From positions 248,001-312,000 of the forward strand of contig JAJKFH010002656.1 of NCBI GenBank assembly GCA_023333565.1: a DNA stretch of 64,000 bases, read 5' to 3'. Position 1 is the first letter of the stretch, and the number at the start of each line of letters is the position of its first letter. This document shows positions 36,881-49,887 of this stretch, one piece after another. The translations under genes were made by a program, and so were the position numbers. The DNA is from Puffinus mauretanicus (Eukaryota; Chordata; Aves; Procellariiformes; Procellariidae). A model generated the notes under the pieces. The model was not told the DNA's origin, ran no database searches, and was given only the letters and a program-made list of their open reading frames with translations.

Positions 36881-39800
36881 TCTGTTGAGTTAATTGAAAA
36901 TGTCTCACAGTTACTGTGGAATAACATTTACAAAACACTTCAAGGCCTTTCAACAGGAATTTTTCTTTAATTCCCATCTATAGGCTCACTTAAACAATTC
37001 ATCTCCACTGGCTCTTTTACGTTGTGCAGCAAATTTGGGCTGCAACAACAAGAGGTCTCCGATACACATTTCCAAGCAGCTGCAATTTGGCTATAAGAAA
37101 AAGTGAAAACAAGGAGCGCTCTGTACACACACACACGCAGTGGGATGGTCAGAAAGCACGAGAGCCAGAGGTGGGAAGAATAGAAATAAATTAACGTAAA
37201 AAGGGAGGCAAACAGAACACAAGGCTCTTTTGTAAAAAGGGAAAGGAAAGGGGTTTGGTTTGTTCATGTAATAATGAATTTTTTTATGCACTCCGAGGCA
37301 AACGTTAATGGTGAAACCTGTAATGGGCAGCTCAGGCCAGCTGAGGCAGCATGAAAGAGAAGATGTGATCCTTTCTTGTCGTCCTCAGAAGAACCACACT
37401 GCTCTCAGCCCCAGTGACCATTTACAGCAGTATTGGTAATAAGGTATAAATTGTCATCCCGTCGGCAACACTGCCAGCGCTCGAGTTAATGAAAGCCTAA
37501 ACAACAGGAGGACCTTAAGTGATGTTAACGACAACGTTCGCTCTCTCTTGCAAAGAGGTGATGTTCATTACTGCTCTTGATCTGGGGGGTGGACTTGGAC
37601 AACACTGTTCATTAGCAAGCATAAGAACAGATGGGTGAGAAGAGAAAAATAAATTGTTTGTGGCTGCCTAAATTTTATACTGGCTCTGTCCTCAGCACAG
37701 TTTAGGCCAACTTCAGTGGTTGAAGAATCTGACCTTTTTTTTCCAAGTGCAGAAAAAAAATTAGAAACAGGGCTCCACTTCATGCAAACAAGAGAATTTG
37801 CTCTTTTCCTTCTGCCTACTTATTTTATGCAGCAATCTGCTCTATTACCATTTTAATAATAATCAAACACCACCATTTTTTTTTTCCTCCTGAGAAACAG
37901 AACTAATGAAGTCCGGCTCCTGATTCATCTGTATCCTCTGACCCTTGCCCCTCTGTTTTCTACCATTTCCATACTCTCTTCAGCTCTCTCTTGACACGTC
38001 CACCAGACTGAGACCAGTCTGAAGCTGCCCGTGGACTGGCCAGGCTGTGAATTCTCTCTTCCTCAGCAGCAGCACTGATGTACATCTCTCCACTCCCCCC
38101 TATCGCAAATTTTGAAATGAAACTAAAAAAAATTAAGATACTTACTCTTTTCTAATTAGGTTGCAATTGGCCCCCATTCCAAATTTATGAGGGGAATAGA
38201 GGAAAACAGACAAACTGCACCATCATATAAAGTCTTATTTCCCAGGGAAACCTACCTAAAAATACTTCGATATAACACATCAGATTACATACCAATATGG
38301 ACATCGGTTGCTGTTTCTCAACAAAAACAAGGCTAGACAATGGAAAGAGAATCTAATCAAAATGTACAGGGCATACACATGCCCAGTGTCAGTGATATTA
38401 TTAAATCAAGGATGAATCCAAAGAGAAGGACAGCAAGATCAACAGAAAAACATCTACTGGGCAGAGTTCAAAGCTTATCTTACGTTCCGCTTTCAAAGTA
38501 GACTTGAAAAACTTCAGCAAAGAAGTCATACCAGACGCTACATTAGAGTTAATAGAAATCTGTTGGATTTTTCCGACTCTAACCACAACTCAGATCTGGT
38601 TTAAATGGTTCATCAACAATCACTTTGATCAGCAGCACAGGTGAGTCCAAATCTTAGCAGTAGGATAGCAAGAAGGTCATCGGTAACTTTTGTACTGAGG
38701 TTTTAAACACTGGTCAGTCTGATCCTTCAGATCAGTTCCCAGTGGCCTGCAAGATGTAGAGTTTACCATACAGCTAATTAAAATGTAACAGCCTTGAAAT
38801 ATCTTGATAATCCATTGGGGGGAAAAAAAAAACAACTTTTTTTTTTGCAGAAAACAAGACAAGCTTAATTCAAGGATCAACCCAAAGAAATAATTTACAC
38901 AGTCCTCATTTTTTCTATCCTACCTAAAAAATTTTGTCTGAAACTTAAAAATACTTTAGTTATTACATGTTTTGTTTATAATTTAGGGTCACATGTACAC
39001 AGACTTAACTTTACATTTGTGAAGGTGGTAATTTAAGAGGACTATTATTTCAATAAAGCTAAGCACAGCCATTAAAAAAAGTTTTGTGTCTCATGACTTA
39101 TCTCATGCTTTATGCTGCTCTGGAAGACGTTAAAAGGCTTTGTCTTTTGTGCTAATCCTTAATTACGAGACTCTGCCTTTAGTTGTATAACTACTATACA
39201 TGCACATTTACAGCAGGAGTCTAGCGCGCTTTCCCGGCCCACGGAGATCAGCTTAGACACGTAGCACGGAACTAGAATAGCGCCATTGAGGACTTGAACA
39301 TGGATATTTTCTTATTAAAACCCAGTTGCCCTCTGCTGTAGTTAAGACTTCTTTTTGCTACCATCAATAATCCATCACAGAAATCCAAGATACATGTGTT
39401 TGTTCTGAAAGTGCCCTCTGACACCCCCTTGTCATCCAGCTTTACCCCCACCACAAGCTCCAGGACTCTCCTTAGAAGAGCTCCGACCGCCATACTCCCT
39501 TTGTCACATAAAGGCAGTCACAGACTACAAACACATACAGTAGTCTCGGAGGAAGGTGTTGCTACAAATATATTACTGCTAGGTGGAATTCCACCTTCTT
39601 CCTGGCAGTTAATCAAAATGTGTTCAGAGTTACTCCACTACAATCATAATAAATACCAGTGGTCCAACAACAGAAGAGTTTTCTCCAGACGTTTTTCTCA
39701 ATAAAACCCAGCAAAAAAAAAAAACCAAACCCATGCTGTATCATGAGAACCTATGAGAAACAAAAATAAAAAATATATTTTTTAAAAAATTTCATGTTTA

Positions 39801-40862
39801 CAGTAAAGTCCGGGTAACGACTGTAACTAATTCAAAATATGTCTTAGAAAAAGTAATGATAAATTTACAGAAAATAAACTACGGTTGCCACTATTCTAGT
39901 TGGTGCCTCCTTTGAAATAGTGCTAAATAGGCAGAGCTGCATGACCACCTGGTAACGAGGGCAGGAGCAGGATACAATCTGCAGGAGTCTTAGGTTTGCA
40001 GGACCACATAGCTACATCATATCTTTACAAGCAGTAAAATTTGCACCAGTTGTCAGTCTGGTGCAAGCCATGCATGTGCAGAGGGCTAACTGCTGGAGGA
40101 CCTAGCAGCCACAGGGCAAACGGGGCACTCCAGATTGTGCCCTGCTGCACAACTTCAACTTCGGTTTGACCATAAGGAAGACAGTTTCAAGGGGTGTGCT
40201 GAAGTGCATGCCACAACACAAATTCAGACCAAAAAGAACACTAAATGGGTAAAGTGAGCGACACTCAGTGAAACCTAGATAAATAAGCAAAAAATAATCC
40301 TGCTAAAATCTTGGAGTGTCAAAAATGGGCAGGACTGCCAACTGCTTCTAAAATCAGTTAGGTTATAGAACAACCCAATCCAAAAATTAACCAAGTCAGT
40401 CAGAATAAAACTCTGAATCCATGGACATCCTGTTGTGTGAGAAAAACGCTACTCCCCAAGCAGAGACAGCAAATACCCTAAATGCAAGAGATTGACAGCC
40501 CGTGTCGTTTTTCTTTCTTTCTTTCTGCTTTCCAGTTTATGCGACCATGTTCTCGTTCTCTCTGGTACTGCATGTTTTAAATGTATCCACTGATGGGACC
40601 CCATGGAAAGCAATGGAAAGAATTACTCCATCTGCTTTGGGAGAGGAAAAAAAGGAAGTCCAAGTTTCTGCCCTTTCAGAAGAGCACTATCTTGTCTTCA
40701 ACATCATCTGTTTGTAAAGGCTCCTTTGAGAAACCTAAAAGTTTACGGAGTCCTTCAAGAAACAAAACAGTGACTCTACTTTGCTGGGATTCAGAGACCT
40801 GACTTCAAGAAAGGTAGGTATTTTGAAGTTTGAACTGAGGGCATTTATCTTTCTCGCAAATT
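36881..40862. other. Non-coding stretch, nothing recognised
   Basis: Unique-looking DNA. It contains a (CA) run at about 37122-37135, short poly-A/T tracts (37734-37743, 38821-38846, 39713-39724), a CTCF-like core on the minus strand (TGCCCTCTGCTGTA, 39327-39340) and a perfect 9-bp hairpin (40041-40066). The ORFs are at most 102 codons and unrecognised. Confidence 0.5.
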
Positions 40863-40927
40863 ATGCATATATACACATATTATATATACATATACACACA
40901 CACATTCCTCTTACACACACATTCCTC
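40863..40927. repeat. (TA)n/(CA)n microsatellite with a duplicated unit
   Basis: An ATATACACATATTATATA-type tract passes into CA repeats, then the unit ACACACACATTCCTC occurs twice in tandem (ending near 40910 and 40927). It is a compound microsatellite. Confidence 0.85.
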
Positions 40928-42344
40928 ATTTTCATTCTGTTCTGCTACTTCTAATTTAATGGAGAAAATTAAGCAGTAATTGCAGCCAGGTCCTGCTGTT
41001 CTCTTCAAACCTATTTTCATCAGATTATCACTTCCAGCAGTGATAGAAATATTAATGATTTTTTAAAGGGAGTGTATTTAAATATTTCAAAACTATTGGT
41101 TTGTTTGTGTCAATGAGAAGGAAACATATTGACTGGAAGCTGCAGCTAATGCTGCCTTTTATAAATCTCTTGTCAGGCAAAGAATGGCTCTCCATAGATT
41201 CCAATATGATGTAAAGCTCTAAAGCAAACACTCCTATTGCCAAGAGGCTCAAAGGGAACTGCCACCACAATATCGTGGGCTGAATAGCGGGATTTTAGTT
41301 TATCTTCCCTACCATAGAAGCGGAGCAAAAAGAGGAGATGACTCAGAATGCTTCAAGTAGAAAGTTGATTGATTTACTGAAATGCCAAAACCTCTAGATA
41401 AGCAAAACCACTACGCTGAAGTTTACAGGCAATTTCATTAGATGACAGCACAGCAGAGACAATGTGTTTGAAGCCTGCTCTTCCTGGCACTCGGACTCTT
41501 ACTAATGCAGAATTGTACAAACGTATGCACGTGTTGCACGGGAACGTACAAGTTATACAGCATCCTGGCTGTATAGTGCAGAATACTTGTAGTGAAGACT
41601 ACAAGTACACTTTCAGCTATCTGGTGCAAAACCAATATAAGCACCACAGCTACAATAGAAAATGTAAAACGTAAGAAAAAGATACATTAGCATGATCTAG
41701 GCATTCCTAACTGCATAGTAGGAGAAGCAAAGAAATAAATCAGCAACACATGGTAATTTACCTAATTTAATCTCTTATTATGATTTGTTCAGACTAACTT
41801 CTGTGAGTTTTGCCCTATTTGCACAGGTTCAGCAAGCTCTTTGGGAACTACACATCACAGCATATTTCACAAATTTTTTTCAAATATTCTGACTTACAAG
41901 TCATTGGAGCATCAAGTCTTTCAAGAACCAGCAGAAACAGGTTAGAGAAAGTGCTGCCCTATGCCCGAGAACCGTCTCGTTGCTTACAAAAAGATGTTTT
42001 TATAGGGTGTATGCAACCACGGCGACTGCAGTAGTTCGGGTTTCTGTCATCACTCGCAAGATAGGATATCGCTGAGGTGCCCTGGCCATGTATATTCTGC
42101 AAGATGTAGCGCTGCTTGTCACAGGGAAAAACAGCTCATCTTACATGGTTTAAATCAAATCAGCATTGAAGTGGTTTATTGATTTATTAATGACACATAA
42201 TTAACCAGCAATCGGTGAACTATACATTCAGGATCACTATCAGCAACACAAGGGAGAAACCACAGCACAGGACTATTTCAAAATCTTAATAAGCACGTGC
42301 AAATTTCTAACCACCCTTCTACAACTAAATCCTAACAAGTCCCT
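40928..42344. other. Non-coding stretch, nothing recognised
   Basis: AT-rich unique-looking sequence. No gene, RNA or repeat recognised. Confidence 0.5.
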
Positions 42345-42720
42345 ACCCCCCCGCGCAGAGACGTGTGGGCGCACGCTCGCTCCAGTGATGCACGGCTCCC
42401 TCTCCCACAGGACCCCCAGCCTCGCCTGCCCCACGCTGCTCCCCACAGGAGCAGATGATTTTAGGTTTTCCTGCCACACACGGTGGGTACAGCTGCCATC
42501 CAGGCTGGTTTGCCTGGGATGAGCCACGAGACGTACCCATGCTACCTTTCTCTGCATTTCACAGGTTGAAGAGTTCAAGTTTTAAAGTTCTGACCTTAAT
42601 TCATCAGAAAAAGTTGTCTCCCGGGATTTCAGACCATTGGGACCAGCAAAGCCTCCCTTTCCACGCACAGGCGGGTGCTGCAAAGCGGGGTTCGCCGGTG
42701 CCCCAAAATATGCAGGCTCC
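42345..42720. promoter_or_regulatory. CpG-rich patch
   Basis: About 13 CpGs in the first 200 bases at roughly 60% G+C, with a second cluster at 42663-42703. Overlapping ORFs of 101, 65 and 110 codons on both strands arise from the high G+C. No known exon or promoter motif combination is visible. It may be a small CpG island; inference. Confidence 0.3.
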
Positions 42721-45700
42721 AGTCAGTGCTTCCTCTGGGAGAAACACCTCCAGCCCCTCTCCACCAGATGCTTTCCCCTGCGTCTAAAATAGCCAAGTTC
42801 ACAAAGCAGCGTTTTTGGGCTCCAGCAACACGAGTCTTCTCCAGACATCTATTTTCATAAAATTCATGAGAACCGTCTTAGTTTGCAATTGCGACTGTGC
42901 GAACAAGTAAGGGTCACAGGGCTCAACGGTGACAAATATGCACACAGGCAGTCTGACACCACAAGGTTGGTTCCTGACCAAACCATTTAAACACTAGAAG
43001 AAATAGAGCATCTTGAGATTATAAAGGCTCGGTCAGGAAGGACATTGCTTTTGTAATAAGCAAGAACCCTGCAGCAAGAGTTACACCCCAGGCAGCCTTC
43101 CCACTGACCACGCAGCGGAGCGCCATCGCCCAAGGACCCATCACAGCGATGCTGTGCAGAGCTACAGCTTGGAGCTGAGCTCTGATAGAAGTGTTAATAC
43201 CAGGAACCTTTCCAGAGATACCTGCGTATCATTTTGCAGGAAAAAGGATTTGGAAAACCTTGCAATCGCTTTTAAAACTACTAGGCAGTAAATCTGCCAT
43301 TGTTCTTTGTGCAGATTTCCCCGTGCTGTTGCTCTTACTCAGACAAGCACCTGCAAAACTACCGCAAATACAGGTATCCCCTGCACATACGAGCTATTAT
43401 GAAAAATCCTGCAATCTAACAATTTTTTAACGAGTTTATTCACAGTGAACTAATGGATTCGACAAACAAAATTCTGTTCATAGCTCTCCAGGAGCAATTG
43501 TTTTGATTACAAATTAAAGTAATTTGGTCACTTTCTATTCCCCAAGTTCCTTTGCTATGCAAATCTTCAAAAAACATTTTTTAAACACATCTTACCACTC
43601 TGGTGACTGCTTCTATTTCCTGTGCCAAAACCCCACAGGAAGCAACGGAATAATAATTAAAATATATACTTGTCTGAATTTTTAATTAATAACATGCTCT
43701 GTTTGTGGTTTATTGACAAATAATTCAAGCACATTCATTAAAAGGTTCAATGAATTTTGTAATAGATATATTGCACACATCTGCCGTTCCCTGAGGATAC
43801 ACCTCCTACCAGTCATACAGAATCCTGATCTCTGGTTTATGTGCCACCAATCATCTTGTTTGCTGGTGAGCTGGCTGACATGGAGAGGACTGATGTCCAA
43901 CTGAAGTTGCAGAAAGTCAGAAATCCCCGGGAACTAAGGAGTTTCCTTCCAGAAAATCTCTATACCATCTGAGCTCAAAGTATAACATAGCAAAACCAGA
44001 AATCAAAAAAGGCTTAGGTTTTAAAGCAGCATCACGTTTTAAAAAGGGCATGCCACTCAAGTAATAAGCTGGTTTCTGGTTAAAGTTTTCAGAAGAATAT
44101 CTGCTCAGCTGCTGGACACTTTCTGAAGAAGATTAAAATAAACCTTCATCTTCTGCTACAGGCTCTGGTTACCAGTTTCTGATTTATTATCCATTTATTT
44201 GGAGCAGAGGAATTGCCTCTAGTCCTCTTATTCTCATCCCAGCTGCCTACCCTCTCTATATACGTGGACAGCAGAAATGGCTCCATGTTCTTTCAGATGG
44301 GGCAATCTTTTTAACCTTGATGGGTTTAAGTGACAGGAGGGAAGCACTGCTGCAGCAAAGAACAGTTTCTTTCTTGCCTTTATTGCTTTCCAGGACTGTA
44401 AATCTACCAACGTCTAACCTAGTTTCCCCAACTTCTGGTTCACAAAAACCTCGTATTCAGTTTCAGATCACACTTTGACCTGGCAAAAAGAAACACCTGC
44501 TACTCCAGACAAACAATCCTGCTTATTATCTACACAAACAAAAATTTGGGTTTCAATTAAGTTTCATTTCTCATGGGCAGAGCTGTATGCTGCAATATAA
44601 CCTGCACTCTTGCATCCACACTGCAAAAACGTTTAGTCCTTCAAAGTGGAGCAAATAATAGTAAAATACTTCAGTCAAGGGTTTTGGGAAGTAGAAAATA
44701 AATGTAATAAAATAGAGGAAATCTCTAAAAAGACTGCAGCCCTAAAACACCAGTGTAGCTTTCAGTGTAGTCCTGTGGCCTAAGAGTTGCAGGGGAGCAG
44801 CTCTCCGATAGCTGGCATCAGCAGTAGAAACATGTTTGTTATCTACCTTTGTAGATGTGTCTCTCCATTAAAAATGCATTTAGGCTTGCGCTCCTTGAAC
44901 AAGAGCTCTTGAACAGCGCAAGAACAGAACTGTACTTAACTTCCCTGAAGCAAGGCACCTTCCTGAGGAAAACCTGTTCCCAACAGCCTTGCAACAGCAC
45001 ATACATCACAAGAGGAGAAATGGGAAGTATGTTGCCGTTTTGCAGAGACAGGAATTTCTGGTAGCCCCAACTATCCATTAAGTGTCCTCTCCCCCCATCC
45101 CCCTGCTTCCCAAGGGAAACAGGGAAGCTGGCACCTCAGCCAGAGGTGGGTCAAGTTCAGGGTTCCCACCAAAGCTGCAGAAGACAGCAACGGAGCTGAG
45201 GGTGTCCATGTGAGGATCTCCCTCTTCTAGTGCCCGGGTGGTTGAAAGGAAAGAGCTGGAAGAGCAGCACCGTTGGACTGCAGCATCGCAGGCTTCACTC
45301 CTGGGCTTGGAGGCAGCCAGACTACCTCACCGTTGGAGGCACCGACGCAACACAACCAAGCACTGAAGCATTCTTCATAGTAGCCAAACAAAGTTACCTT
45401 TAGCTTCTGGAGATGGGCTTGCCAGAAGCATCTGGCATTTCACTATCAACGGGTAATAAGCAGCAAGTGAAGCTAATCAGGAAGGTGGTATGTCAAAAGG
45501 CACAAAACAGCCTTTTCTGCATAGAATAACACAAGCGTCATGCCGTGACCAAATTAATGATCTGTATCCATTCATAGTCCAGGAGTCAATTCCCATCTGC
45601 CTGGAAAACGCCATGTCAGCACGCCCAAAGCGCACTAGGCATCCAACCCAGAGCAACCCTGGAGATACAGGGAAAGGGAGAAGGTGTTACTTACTGTCGC

Positions 45701-48700
45701 CAATATAGCGCTGTTTTATTGCTGTTAACTCCATGTGCCTTTCCCTCCGCAAGAACATTTTGTTTGCCTTCCCATAGCATCAGTACTCACAAGAAAAGAA
45801 TATTTGCTTAGAGTTTTAGGGGATTAATGGCATGAACAAGGTCTCCAGGCAGACGCTAATCAGAGGAGCTTTGAGAGGAGCCCTGGAGCTATCTGAACCT
45901 TACTATTGCTTCCAACACCAGCCGATGGGAATTTTACCGCCTGACAGACTGCTTATTGTCCCAGCAACCTGAATTCGTATTGAGAATAATAATTCTTCTT
46001 ATACTTGAATGTGTGTGCTTTATAATTTCACTTGTGTCCACTGCAAAAATTTTAGAACTAGTTGCCAATAGCTGGTCAATATCTCACTTGAGGAAATGCT
46101 GTATTCATTCGTAAAATAATTCTGCCTTGCATACTGGACTGAGATCCTGAGAAAAACTGCAATATGTTGAAGCAATACGCTAAGTCCTGTAATGAAGTAC
46201 ATTTTTCGAAACCTTAGGTCACATACTATCAATAAGCATTGCCATTTAGCTGAAGATGCCATTTCTCTGGAAGTTAGATAAAATGCAATCAATAAGATCA
46301 CTGCGGCAATATTATCCCTTGTGCTGATGAAATGAGAAAGTTTATTTTAAAGGTAAGTTGTAAATAGAAAACCAATTATTAAGCAGAGAAACCAAATTTT
46401 GCCTCGTTGGACTGATACAACCCTGCAAGCCATCAACATACAGTGCAAGCTTGATGAATGAACAATGCCATACAGGTCAAGATGCAATAAATATTACTAA
46501 TACAGTGTCACAGAAATTGGATTGCTTCACTCCCCTCTTGTTCCTGATTCAGAAACTGCCAGAAAATCTGTAGATGGCTTCTAAGTTGTGAAGGCAGCCA
46601 AGGAACCAATAAAACCCTGCATACAGCACTACTGATATTTCACAAGATGGTGGGGCATAGCATCCAAAGTTCAAGCCCTGCATCATAAAAGTGGTCAGGA
46701 AGGGGAATAACAGTAAGTTAGGTGTGATCAGCTGGGAGGCATAACCATAGGGTGACACGCAGGCAGACGACTGTTCAGAAAAACAAAAATCGGCTCTCGT
46801 CACCAGAAAAGTGCAAGGTGTGCCCTAACAGGGGCGTAACCACACAACGTGTTTCAAACCATCTCCCATGTGTCCCTCAGCCTGACACAACAGTGACCGC
46901 CACAGCCTGCTTTTCCCCTACTGCTTAGATAGCGCCCAGCACAATCACCACAGCGGGCCCCATGGCTAAGCCTGTTTAGTCCTGGTAATCAACAGTAGAA
47001 CATTTTCCATAGTGGAGTTACATATTAAAAAGTTGGCTTGAAACCACTCTAACACCAGTTAATTATTAATTGGTACATAAGCCAACGTTTTGTAAAGTGG
47101 GTTGCAAAGCTGCACAAATAAGTTATTACAAGAGAACCTTATGTGTCATTATTACCTGAAAACAAGAGTTGTAGGGCACCATGAGATACCATCAAGTGAA
47201 AGGAGTTGCAGCACAAGGACCAGACCAAGTGGCCGGACAGCCCGCAAGCAAGTGAATAAGCAGCGTCCTTAGGAAAACAAAGGAGTAAGCTAGGCTCACC
47301 AGGCAGTCCGCTAAAGCAAAGCAACATCGCTTGCAATGAATTACACATCTGAAAACGCTGCACACTATTAAACATCTGCCTGCCACATACCCTGCCGGCC
47401 AACCAAAGTCCACGGGAAGTTTTCTGTGACTTCAGTACAATCTGCCGCTAATTGTCACCGGGTTTAAAAGAAAGATTTTTGTCCTTTCAATGCAACTTTG
47501 GAATAGACTTGGAGTAGAAGGAAAAAGGTCTTATTTAAGGTGTGAGTCAAATCACAAGAAAGCTAGTTGTCCAAGAAGGAAGACATCTTCCGAAGAAGGG
47601 AAAAGACACTGAAACAGAGAAGCACACAACATTTTTATACAGCTCTTATAAACCAGACCTTGATCCCATTTCAAAGCTTCTAGACTCTTCTGGAATTTGA
47701 GTGAATAAACAATTACAACAACTGCCAAAGCCTTCAATAAATCACAGCACTCCATCAATTGTAACAAGTGTAGTCCATCAGTTAAAGCTGACATGAGACA
47801 TACAAAAGGCACAAGGATAAACCATCATTCCAAGAAATAAATTTTAATCCCTCTTCCTATTCAAACACGGGGCAGGAAGGTTAGGTACAAAAAGTCACAT
47901 AAATTAAACATGGGAGGGTGGGGAAGGGAACAAAATCACTGCATTCCTGGCCTCGAAAGCTAAAAGGCAGCACTATGATTAAATAATTAAACTGTCTCAC
48001 CTTGTGCAGTCCAGCTAAATTTCAACAGGAGCAATTAATCTTCATGTGGTCTTCTATACCCTGCCCTATCTGTACTTTCAGCCAAAGTAAAACATTTCCT
48101 CACGTTGCCTCTTTCTTTCCGAAAGGTATAAATATATGAGGAAAGAATAACTTCTCATTTAAATTAAATCAATGCCATTTACAAGGTTGCTATTCAAACA
48201 TAAAGGCTTGTCCTTGTGAGACTTTTCACACACTTTGTAGAGCTTAATGCGGGATGAGAAATAGTTTGCTCTTCCTGAAAAAGCATTGAGAATTTCAAAA
48301 GATTTCCTATACCATGTCAGGACAAGTCTTAACCTCTGGAATTTTTTTCCATAAACAAACAAAAAGCAGGCACAAAGCAGGAGACCATCAACAGTTCAGA
48401 GCTTAAGGTCTCACCTGTTATGTGGGATACCAGACTCAAGTTCCCTTGCTGAATTGGGTAGACCATGGACTCCAACCTTGGTCTCAGCCAAGATGATATT
48501 TTCTTTCTTTCTCATATGTTATTCCCAGCCTAAGAAACTTGTCCCAATCTAAGACATTCTGAAGAAAGCTTTGGCTTTCTAGACTCAGTCTTTTTGGGGA
48601 AAAAAAAGAAAATCTGTTCTGTCAAGTTCCTGCCTGACTCCGTTTAAGCTACAGGAACTGATGCTCCATAAAGACAACATGCTGGACAACAATCAGACCG

Positions 48701-49660
48701 ACCACCACAAATCCCCAAGGGCTTGTTCCACTGCCATTCCCACAGCACCAGCAAGTCCTGCATTGCACTCAAGCACTCTCAAGCGTTAGGCAAACAAGAG
48801 GACATTGACATGAAATGGCCTGAGCCAAACCATGGGTTCAAAATTACATACTAAGGGAAGGGTATCACAAGGGAAGGGAATGGTATTGAACTTGCAATAC
48901 CAAGGCAAACTTCATGCAAAAGTAGCTTTGTGCATCAATATTTGGACTTGACTCTGGATTACAAACACTTTGACTGCCTCTTTGTGAAGAGCCATAGTTT
49001 CGTGTCACACAAGCCCACTCACAGAAAGCCTGAGAACACCTTTCAGACCATGGATGGAAGTAACAGAAAGTGAATAACGAAGAATTGTAGCAAAAGGTTG
49101 CACACATAATGCACCAGCCAGCAGCAGCCTGCTGGAACGCAGGCAGACCACTGCAAGCTACCACGCTCTCACCTATCTAACCTGGCATTGAGGCTGCACG
49201 TTTACTTCCCCCGGCTGACATACAATTCAGATTTGAATGAGATGAGGTCAACTAAGAGTGGCAGCAACAGAAAAAACAGGGGGAAAGAAATAGAAGGAAA
49301 GAAAAGAAGGGCTTTCAACCTACTCCTCCCTGCAGCCTTGAACCATACAGCTCTCATCAGGCACAGCTGGACTTACAGCATTCTTAGGCTGCTTGTTTTA
49401 AGAGGCAACTTGCAGACAAAGCATGCTTCTAGTTTAATCTTTTAGCATTTGTTTTAAATGAATACTCCAGGTGGCTGTTTAGAAACAGAAAAGATGAGAA
49501 GGAGATGGATAAGCAAGGAATAACAGGAGATCATGGTGAAGAAAGGGAAAAAATAATAGTTTTCCATTTCAGGAGGTTATTAATTGTCCAATATAGCACA
49601 TCCTGGCATATCTCAATGCTTTAGTATTATAGTTTACACACTCTGACAGGGAATACATCA
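42721..49660. other. Long non-coding stretch, nothing recognised
   Basis: Unique-looking, mostly AT-rich sequence. A GC-richer part lies at about 45080-45360. The block 45990-46420 is non-repetitive and AT-rich and looks like a possible conserved element; it includes a splice-donor-like AGGTAAGT at 46351-46358 with no supporting open exon. The ORFs are at most 99 codons and unrecognised. Confidence 0.5.
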
Positions 49661-49750
49661 TGTAAAAAAAAAAAAAAAAACACCACACCACACAAAAAAC
49701 ACACCCACACAAAAAAAACCCCACCAACAAAAAAAACCCACACCTTTTTT
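49661..49750. repeat. A/C-rich low-complexity tract
   Basis: A poly-A run (49663-49680) followed by CACACC, AAAACACACCC and AAAACCC units, almost free of G and T. The 79-codon minus-strand ORF across it is a low-complexity artefact. Confidence 0.85.
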
Positions 49751-49869
49751 AACCTCCCCTCCACCCCATCATGACCAGTATTCTGGGTTGGTGTTTCTTT
49801 TGCTTTTTTCCTTGGGTTTTTCCCTCTCTCATTCGTTTTGTCCCTGTACCTCTGCCCCCCACGCACACT
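49751..49869. other. T/C-rich spacer
   Basis: Pyrimidine-rich sequence between two simple repeats; no gene recognised. Confidence 0.5.
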
Positions 49870-49887
49870 TTATTTTATTTTATTTTA
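49870..49887. repeat. (TTTTA)n microsatellite
   Basis: Three to four TTTTA units in tandem. Confidence 0.8.
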
